Assembly (NCBI GenBank): GCA_900549995.1
Contig: URQQ01000126.1
Coordinates: 1 to 6,136, forward strand
Source: an uncultured Lachnospiraceae bacterium
Lineage (GTDB): Bacteria > Bacillota > Clostridia > Lachnospirales > Lachnospiraceae
Direction: 5' to 3'
DNA: 6,136 bases
A model generated the notes under the pieces. It saw only the letters and a program-made list of their open reading frames with translations. It did not search any database and was not told the DNA's origin. Positions 1 to 5,694 of the stretch are shown in pieces. Each line of letters starts with the position of its first letter. The stretch's first letter is position 1. A program made the translations under genes and the position numbers.

Positions 1-98
1 CACAGCAGGGCCAGCTTTGTACCCCGCAGCAGTTAGCAGCAATGCAGGCACAGCAAGGTCAGCTTTGCACACCAATGGGTGGATTTCCGGTAATGTAA
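1..98 (+). CDS. 3' end of a QLCTP-repeat protein (partial)
   Basis: The reading frame entering at base 3 runs to a TAA at 96-98 and gives the last 31 residues of a protein. It contains one full 16-residue repeat (QQGQLCTPQQLAAMQA, bases 3-50), then a second truncated copy (QQGQLCTP, 51-74) and a short tail GGFPVM after a Met. The repeat is the same as that in the next gene, and 27 bases (6-32) are identical to 455-481 there, so the two genes share a recent common source or exchange sequence. No carrier domain follows the repeats here, so this protein differs in architecture from its neighbour unless a domain lies upstream of the window. The start, length and function cannot be seen. The protein may be a stand-alone repeat peptide or the tail of a larger enzyme of the same pathway. 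Confidence 0.75.
   Translation, partial: QQGQLCTPQQLAAMQAQQGQLCTPMGGFPVM
3..74 (+). repeat. 48-bp coding repeat, one full and one half unit
   Basis: One complete 48-base unit (3-50) encodes QQGQLCTPQQLAAMQA and is followed by 24 bases of a second (51-74) encoding QQGQLCTP. Units match those in the array at 260-514, including the Gln-Gln-Gly-Gln-Leu-Cys-Thr-Pro core. More copies may lie upstream of the window. Confidence 0.85.
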
Positions 99-150
99 TA
101 TAGAGATACATATTTTGTTTTATACAATTTTAATTTAGAAAAGATGGCAT

Positions 151-185
151 GTATGGAGTGGAGAATTGGAGACTCTACTCCATAT
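151..185 (+). promoter_or_regulatory. Intergenic hairpin before the carrier-protein gene
   Basis: Bases 153-163 (ATGGAGTGGAG) pair with 173-183 (CTCTACTCCAT) over 11 positions with a single G-U wobble, around the 9-base loop AATTGGAGA. Base pairs 152-184 (T-A) and 151-185 (G-U) extend the stem to 13. No T-run follows, so it is not a standard intrinsic terminator. It lies 38 bases before the start codon of the next gene and 52 bases after the previous stop. It could stabilise or process the transcript, set the relative expression of the two genes, or act as a leader element; which one is inference. The upstream part of this gap (about 99-145) is very AT-rich and could hold a promoter, but I could not find a convincing -35/-10 pair with proper spacing. 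Confidence 0.5.
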
Positions 186-209
186 TCAATTGAAGACGAT
201 TTACAGTAT

Positions 210-215
210 AGGAGG
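210..215 (+). promoter_or_regulatory. Ribosome binding site AGGAGG
   Basis: A perfect AGGAGG lies 8 bases before the ATG at 224. It makes 224 the clear start of the QLCTP-repeat carrier protein, suggests strong translation, and rules out the in-frame-open but shifted frames in this stretch. Confidence 0.85.
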
Positions 216-223
216 AAACGAAT

Positions 224-895
224 ATGGCAGCAGATAATACAACAAACGCAACAAATACACAACAGGGCCAGCTTTGCACACCAGAGCAGATGGCAGCAAT
301 GCAGAATCAGCAGGGCCAGCTTTGCACGCCAGAGCAGATGGCAGTAATGCAGAACCAGCAGGGCCAGCTTTGCACACCGCAGCAGTTAGCAGCAATGCAA
401 GGACAACAGGGCCAGCTTTGCACTCCGCAGCAGATGGCGGCAATGCAAGGACAACAGGGCCAGCTTTGTACCCCGCAGCAGATGGCGGCAATGCAGAATC
501 AGCTTTGCACACCACAGGCGATGATGCAGCTTGTTTCTCAGTTTTCTATGTTTATGCCACAGGCACCAGGGTTTGCCGGAGGTGCACCGCAGGCAGGACC
601 AGATGTTTATGCAATTGAGAAACCGGTTGAAAATCCGAATGTAATAGCAATTGAAGAACCACATGTTGGGAAACCGACAAAATCTCCGGAAGAAGCTTTG
701 ACAATTGTGTTCACAGGCATCTTCCCAGAGGGATATACAGCAGATGAAAATCTGTTTGAAAAAGGTCTGGATTCTTTTAAAATCATGCAGATTGTTACGA
801 GAGCTTCAGAAAATGGATACCGCATAAAAATGCAGGATATTTTTAAAAATCCAACGTTCAATGGAATTGCCAGCAAAATGGAAGCAGGTGAGTAA
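224..895 (+). CDS. QLCTP-repeat acyl/peptidyl carrier protein
   Basis: This 223-residue protein has three parts. Residues 1-12 are a short polar leader. Residues 13-92 are five 16-residue repeats with consensus QQGQLCTPxQMAAMQx, followed by a sixth, cut-down QLCTP (93-97), giving six cysteines (C18, C34, C50, C66, C82, C95). A Met/Pro/Gly linker then leads to two near-copies of a small motif (VYAIEKP at 128-134, VIAIEEP at 140-146). Residues about 154-220 are a carrier domain: the motif LFEKGLDSFKIM places the phosphopantetheine attachment serine at S184, and the NPTFNGIASKM end matches the usual last helix of NRPS/PKS carriers. Known for the family: such a domain carries an acyl, aminoacyl or peptidyl thioester in the cytoplasm. 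The repeat function is unknown to me; a docking array, a cysteine acceptor or a repeated peptide core are all possible. The start is fixed by AGGAGG 8 bases upstream. The next gene begins 2 bases after its stop, pointing to translational coupling with the condensation-domain protein, its probable partner. Confidence 0.88.
   Translation: MAADNTTNATNTQQGQLCTPEQMAAMQNQQGQLCTPEQMAVMQNQQGQLCTPQQLAAMQGQQGQLCTPQQMAAMQGQQGQLCTPQQMAAMQNQLCTPQAMMQLVSQFSMFMPQAPGFAGGAPQAGPDVYAIEKPVENPNVIAIEEPHVGKPTKSPEEALTIVFTGIFPEGYTADENLFEKGLDSFKIMQIVTRASENGYRIKMQDIFKNPTFNGIASKMEAGE
260..514 (+). repeat. In-frame tandem array of 48-bp QLCTP units
   Basis: Five 48-base units occupy 260-307, 308-355, 356-403, 404-451 and 452-499, and the last is followed by a 15-base remnant (500-514, QLCTP). 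Differences between units are mostly single-base: Glu or Gln after TP, Met or Leu in the third position, and Asn or Gly at the end. The unit length is a multiple of three, so gain or loss of copies keeps the frame. The high DNA identity suggests recent expansion or homogenisation. Confidence 0.92.
886..892 (+). promoter_or_regulatory. Ribosome binding site inside the upstream gene's end
   Basis: AGGTGAG overlaps the last codons of the carrier-protein gene, up to its TAA stop at 893-895. It is 5 bases from TTG at 898 and 11 from ATG at 904. The spacing favours TTG and the codon type favours ATG. The product differs by only two residues. Confidence 0.5.
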
Positions 896-897
896 GT

Positions 898-3063
898 TTG
901 CGCATGTTTAGCCCATATGGAATGATACCAGGTGGTACATACAACAGGATGGGGTATTACAATCCGTATTTACCACAGATATATGGTGCGGGGAATCAAC
1001 AGCAGCTGTGCACACCAATTGGAACAATGGGTACTATGCCTGGGATGATTCCAGCACCTCAAAATCAAAGCAAGGCACCTGCACAGACGAAGGTGAATGT
1101 TCAGGGAAAAACGCCTGTAAAGAAGACGACAGCATCGGAAGCAGCGGTTCATCCGATCAAAAAGGCAGAAGCGAAGAAGGTTAACCATGCCCTTTCAGTT
1201 TCCAATTTTACGGCAAATGATTTAACAGAAGAAGCGCTGGATCAAATCGTAGGAAAATACGGGATTGAGATTGACGATATTTATAATCTTGCACCAGGCC
1301 AGGAATGGATGTTCGCTCAGGCGAAGACGGTAACTTCGGCTTTTTTCACTCAGGCATTGTTTCGTGCAGTAATTAAGATAAAACCATCCACTTTCCGTCA
1401 AAAAGTGGATGAGGTATGTAAAGCGCATGACAATTTAAGGACAGCTTTTGCACATGAAAACATGAAAAAGCCATATCAGGTAGTGCTAAAGAACCGGACG
1501 GCAGATCTTAGGTTTCTTGATATGTCATCAACAGCGGCTGAAGATATGGATGATGTGTTGAAGAATATCATGGATGCAGACCGCCGCCGTGGTTTCGATC
1601 TGGAGAATGATAAGCTGCTGCGTATTGCAATTTATAAAACCTGTGAAGAAGATACTTATGCAATTTTGATTTCACAGCCACATATTAACAATGACGGAGC
1701 CAGCACGGGAATTCTTTTGAAGGAACTTTTCCTTGATTATGCCATGGAAGGGGAAGGGCTGCCGACGGAAGAACTGGATCATGTATCTTTTGGAAAATAT
1801 GCAGAATGGCTGGAAAATCTTGATAAAACAGAGGAGATCAACTACTGGAAAGAAGTGCTGAAGGATCTTCCGCCGCTGACAAAAGCGCCTGGGTATGTGG
1901 CCAGCAACATGACATATGATATGTCCACAAAAGGATTGAGCTTTGAAAGTGATGTCAATAAAAAAATACGTAAGATGCAGGGAACATACAAGGCAACGAT
2001 CAGTAACATTATGATGACTGCATGGGGAATCATGCTGCAAAAACTGTATGGTACTTCCGATGTAACTTTTGCCGCAATTACCTCTGGACGTGGAGTAGAA
2101 GTTCAGAAAAGTGAAATGATTACCGGCGGTATGGTGAATGCCGTTCCGGTACGTATCCGGGTGGAAGAAGATATTACATTTGCAACACAGGTGAAAAATG
2201 TCCAGAAACAGTTTACACAGTCACTGGAATATTCTCATTGTTCACCGATGGAGCTGCAGGATGCGATTGGAAGAACGGAACCTATATTTGACCACTTGCT
2301 GAATTTTCATAATTTTGCCGGAGCAGATGATTTTTCTAATGCGCCGAAAATACCAGGAATCACGCTGCTTGATTCAGAATCCTTTGATAATCTTTCAACG
2401 GATCTGTGTTTATATTTTATGATGCAGAGAGGTTCCTTTGTATGTAATTTCACCTATAACAAGAATACCTTTACAGACACAAAGATTAAGATTCTTATGG
2501 ACTGTTTCAAACAGGTTCTGCTTCAGATTGCGGAAAATGATCCTGAGCTTAAGATCAGCCAGATTGAATGTCCGGACATCAGTGTGTTTGCAGCGGCAGA
2601 CAGAGAAGAAGAGGCAGAAAAACAGAACATTACTTCATTTATCTGTGGATTGAGTGTATTTCAGGGTGTGGATGAGACAGCATTGAGAGAACTGGCTGAT
2701 TTTGCAAAAATCACTTCTTATGTAGCAGATGATATCATTATTTCAGAAAAGAAACAGATTGATAAGCTTGGTTTTGTTATGGAAGGTTATGTGGAACTTG
2801 CAAGAGAGGCGATGGATGGCTGGACCAATTCTCTGATGTCATTAAAAGCCGGAAAATTAATTTCGGTGGAAGGAATTTTAGAAGGAGTTCCAACGTATAC
2901 ACTTGCCCGTGCAATTTCCAAAGAGGTTAAGGTTCTTTCTTTTCAAAGGGAAATTATATGGAAATATATAGAAAAGTATCCGTGCATATCTTTGAATATT
3001 ATGAAAGAACTGGAAGGTATCAGTAAATCCTATTCCTTCCTCTGGCTGAGTTCAGATCAGTAA
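898..3063 (+). CDS. Condensation-domain protein with QLCTP motif and CNB-like domain
   Basis: The 721-residue product has four regions. Residues 1-52 are rich in Gly, Tyr, Pro and Met and contain one QLCTP motif (residues 36-40, NQQQLCTPIGTMG). Residues about 53-97 are a Lys/Pro/Ala linker. Residues about 115-560 are an NRPS condensation domain: IYNLAPGQEWMF fits the first core motif, HDNLRTAF the second, and HINNDG at 262-267 supplies the catalytic His (H262) and the Asp-Gly; the first His of the usual HH pair is Pro. GGMVNAVPVRI and PIFDHLLNFHNF fit later motifs. Residues about 575-715 resemble a cyclic-nucleotide-binding domain (SVFQGVDETALRELADFAK, then GFVMEGYVEL), with no helix-turn-helix after it. 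The phosphate-binding segment looks degenerate because the usual Arg is absent in VPTYTLARA, so nucleotide binding is doubtful. There is no adenylation, carrier or thioesterase domain, so it probably acts in trans on the carrier encoded immediately upstream. The start could be TTG 898 or ATG 904. Confidence 0.85.
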   Translation: MRMFSPYGMIPGGTYNRMGYYNPYLPQIYGAGNQQQLCTPIGTMGTMPGMIPAPQNQSKAPAQTKVNVQGKTPVKKTTASEAAVHPIKKAEAKKVNHALSVSNFTANDLTEEALDQIVGKYGIEIDDIYNLAPGQEWMFAQAKTVTSAFFTQALFRAVIKIKPSTFRQKVDEVCKAHDNLRTAFAHENMKKPYQVVLKNRTADLRFLDMSSTAAEDMDDVLKNIMDADRRRGFDLENDKLLRIAIYKTCEEDTYAILISQPHINNDGASTGILLKELFLDYAMEGEGLPTEELDHVSFGKYAEWLENLDKTEEINYWKEVLKDLPPLTKAPGYVASNMTYDMSTKGLSFESDVNKKIRKMQGTYKATISNIMMTAWGIMLQKLYGTSDVTFAAITSGRGVEVQKSEMITGGMVNAVPVRIRVEEDITFATQVKNVQKQFTQSLEYSHCSPMELQDAIGRTEPIFDHLLNFHNFAGADDFSNAPKIPGITLLDSESFDNLSTDLCLYFMMQRGSFVCNFTYNKNTFTDTKIKILMDCFKQVLLQIAENDPELKISQIECPDISVFAAADREEEAEKQNITSFICGLSVFQGVDETALRELADFAKITSYVADDIIISEKKQIDKLGFVMEGYVELAREAMDGWTNSLMSLKAGKLISVEGILEGVPTYTLARAISKEVKVLSFQREIIWKYIEKYPCISLNIMKELEGISKSYSFLWLSSDQ

Positions 3064-3076
3064 AATGAATGTGATG

Positions 3077-3113
3077 AAATTAGAGACTGCTTTCTATGGG
3101 CAGTCTCTAATTT
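3077..3113 (+). terminator. Perfect 14-bp inverted repeat, possible attenuator
   Basis: AAATTAGAGACTGC (3077-3090) is exactly complementary to GCAGTCTCTAATTT (3100-3113) around a 9-base loop. The stem begins 13 bases after the stop of the condensation-domain gene and ends 21 bases before the transporter start. The outer arms are A-rich then T-rich, so the structure could end transcription in either direction, but the T-run is only three bases and is broken by A. It may be a weak terminator or an RNA stabiliser that lowers expression of the downstream genes relative to the carrier and condensation genes. Confidence 0.5.
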
Positions 3114-3120
3114 AAATAGA

Positions 3121-3126
3121 AAGGGG
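3121..3126 (+). promoter_or_regulatory. Ribosome binding site for the transporter gene
   Basis: AAGGGG lies 8 bases before the ATG at 3135 and just outside the foot of the preceding hairpin, so it remains accessible when the hairpin is folded. It supports 3135 as the start. Confidence 0.6.
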
Positions 3127-3134
3127 CGGACAGA

Positions 3135-4886
3135 ATGTTTAACAGGAACGGAGAACTGATAGGGAAAAAATTTATGCAGTACCTGTTTTCTACAATTTTA
3201 ATGAGTATGGCATTGTCACTGGGAACCATTGTGGATGGTGTTCTGGCATCAAATTTTCTGGGTACGGACGCATTAGGTGCAATTAATACATGCCAGCCCA
3301 TTATACTGATTTTTGGCGCGATCTATTCTGTATTCGGCGCAGGGGGGTCCACTATGGCAGCCACTGCATTAGGACAGGGCGAAAGAAAAGATGCAGATTA
3401 TTATTTTACCATGGCAATGGGAATGCTTGTGTTTTTCGGAATTCTGGTCACTGTGATCGGAACGGTGTTTATGGAGCCGATGATTGGACTCACCACATCA
3501 GGGAGTTCACTTGGCCCTATGGCAGAAGAATATCTGAGTGTTTTTGTTTATGGAGCGATTCTTTTCTTTGTCGTACCAGGTTTTTCTTTTTTTATACGGA
3601 CAGATGGAAAACCGGGACTGGCAGCGATGGTATTAGTAATTGCGAATGTAGTGAATCTTTGCTGTGATGTACTTTTTATGAGTGTGCTGAAATTGGGAAT
3701 CCGGGGTGCTGCGCTGGCAAGCCTGACGGGGTATTTTGTAGGTCTGTTCGTAGCGATACCGTATCTTACGTCCAAAAACCGTTCCCTGCACTTTCGATGG
3801 AAAGGAATTTCATTGAGCTATCTGGGCGAAATTTTTATATGTGGTCTGCCAAACGCGATTAATTCTGTATTAATGACAATAAAAATGACGGTTTTGAATC
3901 GTACGGCAATTTCAACTCTTGGTAATAATGGGGCAGGTGCAGTGGCAATATGCAATAACTGTCTGTCATTCGCATCTATTTTTATTGGGGGAGCAGCACA
4001 GACGATGCTGCCTATTATTGGTGTTTTATACGGAGAAAAAGATCAGAAAGGAATGGCGGCAGCAGTAAAGAAAGCACTGCAGATTGTACTTGCAGCAGGA
4101 CTTATTATGATTGTTCTGTTTGAACTGTTTCCGGTTTCAATATCGAGATTATTCAATGTACAGACACCGGATTTGATGAAAATATCTACCCTGGCAATCC
4201 GCCTGTTCGGCCTGAGCCTTCCTGTGTATGCAGTGGTCTATGTTTTCATGTCCTACTATCAGGCAACGGCGAAAAGAAAGCTTGCAATTGCAATTACGTG
4301 CTGCGAAGGTGTGATCTTTATTGTTCCGTTTATCCTGATTTTGAATGAACTGTTCCCGGCCAATGGTGTTGGTATATGGAGTTCCTTTATATGTTCTGAG
4401 GTATGCACACTGGTTATGATTTTAATTGCCAGCAGAAGAATAGCGGATAAAACAAATGTAAAAGGGATTCTTTTGATGGATGTTGAAGAGGATGTCCTTC
4501 TTGACATTTCGATTAAAACCAAAATTGAAGAGGCATCGGCAATTTCTCAGAAAGTGATTGAGTTTTGTACGGAGAACGGTATGGAGAAAAAGAGAGCAGA
4601 TATTGCAGGACTGGCAGTCGAGGAAATGGCTGCGAACACCATTTTATATGGATATAAGAATAAAGCAAATGAGTATATAGATATTTTGGTACGCATCCAG
4701 AAAAGCGGTACGATTATCAGAATCAGAGATAATGGAATACCGTTTAATCCTCTGGACTATAACCCGGCAGGGAATGGGGATGATATTGAGTATCAGATCG
4801 GCGGAATTAACATTCTGAAAAAGATGGTTACTTCCTCTGAATATTCCAGGGCTCTGGGATTTAATAATTTGATTATAAAGATATAA
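3135..4886 (+). CDS. MATE-family transporter fused to RsbW-like ATPase domain
   Basis: The 583-residue protein has a hydrophobic part (about 1-440) with the pattern of a 12-helix MATE exporter. Supporting segments include LGTIVDGVLASNFLGTDALG near residue 30, an AxTALGQGERKDA-type loop after helix 2, and the repeated half-structure in which FICGLPNAINSVLM begins the second bundle. MATE proteins usually run to about 450 residues; here about 130 more follow. Residues about 455-583 look like a GHKL-type ATPase of the anti-sigma/serine kinase RsbW class: EEMAANTILYG carries the N-box (E497, N501), RDNGIPFNP the DxG box (D532, G534), and GGINILKKM (from G556) the second glycine box. No receiver or dimerisation domain is visible. 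MATE transporters normally run on Na+ or H+ gradients, so the ATPase part is more likely regulatory than a fuel source; this is inference. Within this cluster, export of the product or self-protection is the likely role. Confidence 0.88.
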   Translation: MFNRNGELIGKKFMQYLFSTILMSMALSLGTIVDGVLASNFLGTDALGAINTCQPIILIFGAIYSVFGAGGSTMAATALGQGERKDADYYFTMAMGMLVFFGILVTVIGTVFMEPMIGLTTSGSSLGPMAEEYLSVFVYGAILFFVVPGFSFFIRTDGKPGLAAMVLVIANVVNLCCDVLFMSVLKLGIRGAALASLTGYFVGLFVAIPYLTSKNRSLHFRWKGISLSYLGEIFICGLPNAINSVLMTIKMTVLNRTAISTLGNNGAGAVAICNNCLSFASIFIGGAAQTMLPIIGVLYGEKDQKGMAAAVKKALQIVLAAGLIMIVLFELFPVSISRLFNVQTPDLMKISTLAIRLFGLSLPVYAVVYVFMSYYQATAKRKLAIAITCCEGVIFIVPFILILNELFPANGVGIWSSFICSEVCTLVMILIASRRIADKTNVKGILLMDVEEDVLLDISIKTKIEEASAISQKVIEFCTENGMEKKRADIAGLAVEEMAANTILYGYKNKANEYIDILVRIQKSGTIIRIRDNGIPFNPLDYNPAGNGDDIEYQIGGINILKKMVTSSEYSRALGFNNLIIKI

Positions 4887-4941
4887 GCGGCGCTTGAGAC
4901 TTTGAGAATTTATGCAAGACACCGTGTCAGGAATTTGAATC

Positions 4942-4948
4942 AGGAAGG
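4942..4948 (+). promoter_or_regulatory. Ribosome binding site for the thioesterase gene
   Basis: AGGAAGG lies 11 bases before the ATG at 4960, and a second purine run (AAAAGGG) directly abuts it. The 73-base gap before this gene (4887-4959) shows no stable hairpin or clear promoter, only a short GACAC/GTGTC palindrome with a one-base centre. The gene is therefore probably co-transcribed with the transporter. Confidence 0.55.
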
Positions 4949-4959
4949 AAGCAAAAGGG

Positions 4960-5694
4960 ATGAAGTCTATAAAAAATGCAGAACAGCCGATATTGATTAC
5001 CGTACCCTATGCGGGCGGAAGTTCAGCGGGATTCGTCCAATTGACATCAAAAATCAGGAATGTTACGGCGTTTAATTATGATTATCCAGGACATGGGAGA
5101 CGGGTCGGAGAGGAGTTTGCAGAAAGTCTGTTTGCAATCGCAGAAGAACTGGCAAAAGAAATTGTAAAGTTGTCTCCTGAGGATCAGAAGTTTTATATTT
5201 TAGGACATAGTATGGGAGCAATTGTTGCCTTTTATTGTGAAAGTTTACTGGAACAAGAATACCAGCTGTCTGCAGAGCGGATCTTTTTATCCGCCTGTCT
5301 TCCGCCGGAAAAGTTTTATGAAAACCGAATCATGTTTAAAACCGAAGAAGAATTATATAACTATTTGAGGGAAAGCAGAAAAATACCAGAAGCAGTTATG
5401 AACTCTCCGATTTTCCAGAAAAATATTTTAGAACAGTTTAAACAGGATATCAGGCTGATCAAAGAATATATCCCTCTGGATAATATACAAATCACGGCAC
5501 CTGTTACCTGCTTTTGCGGGAGTGAGGATGATGGTGTAGAGGTCAAAGGAATGGCCGGATGGAGAGCATATACGAAAGGATCATCTGATATTTATGAAAT
5601 TCCGGGTGACCATTTTTTTATCGAATCGAATGCAGAGATGGTAGTTTCTGAAATCAGCCGATATATGAATCAAAAGAAAAGGGGAGTTGTATGA
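4960..5694 (+). CDS. Type II thioesterase (GrsT-like, alpha/beta hydrolase)
   Basis: The 244-residue product has the usual length for external thioesterases of NRPS/PKS clusters. The N-terminal strand and oxyanion loop read ITVPYAGGSSAGF (residues 13-25), followed by YDYPGHGRR, a hallmark of the family. The nucleophile is S84 in GHSMGA, the acid is probably D190 in GSEDDGV (D191 is an alternative), and the base is H218 in PGDHFFIE, so the catalytic triad looks complete. Known role: cytoplasmic hydrolysis of wrong or stalled acyl groups from phosphopantetheine carriers, sometimes product release. Its likely substrates are the carrier domain encoded at 224-895 and any carriers beyond the window. 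Its stop overlaps the next start (ATGA at 5691-5694), indicating translational coupling with the second condensation-domain protein. Confidence 0.92.
   Translation: MKSIKNAEQPILITVPYAGGSSAGFVQLTSKIRNVTAFNYDYPGHGRRVGEEFAESLFAIAEELAKEIVKLSPEDQKFYILGHSMGAIVAFYCESLLEQEYQLSAERIFLSACLPPEKFYENRIMFKTEEELYNYLRESRKIPEAVMNSPIFQKNILEQFKQDIRLIKEYIPLDNIQITAPVTCFCGSEDDGVEVKGMAGWRAYTKGSSDIYEIPGDHFFIESNAEMVVSEISRYMNQKKRGVV
5681..5686 (+). promoter_or_regulatory. Ribosome binding site for the second condensation gene
   Basis: GGGGAG lies 4 bases before the ATG at 5691, inside the end of the thioesterase gene. Together with the ATGA overlap it fixes the start of the last gene in the window. Confidence 0.65.

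Noticed and set aside
111..145. Possible promoter (TTGTTT with downstream AT-rich stretch)
   Set aside because: No -10 box of reasonable quality lies 16-18 bases downstream of TTGTTT, and TATACA has no matching -35 box.
3..514. CRISPR-like reading of the 48-base repeats
   Set aside because: The units are directly adjacent with no unique spacers, and they are coding and in frame.
201..515. Minus-strand repetitive open frame opposite the array
   Set aside because: Its repeats only mirror the 48-base units. The QLCTP frame has a perfect AGGAGG and a conserved domain downstream.
274..618. Open + frame of 114 codons across the repeats
   Set aside because: It is a shifted reading of the tandem array, which is open in several frames because it repeats. 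It has no ribosome binding site, and the frame from 224 ends in a recognisable carrier domain.
3290..3667. Open + frame of 125 codons inside the transporter gene
   Set aside because: It is Cys/Arg/Trp-rich nonsense composition in a shifted frame within a clear MATE sequence.
4917..4931. GACACCGTGTC palindrome in the gap before the thioesterase gene
   Set aside because: The arms are five bases with a one-base centre, too small for a stable RNA hairpin and with no T-run. As an operator it would be a guess.
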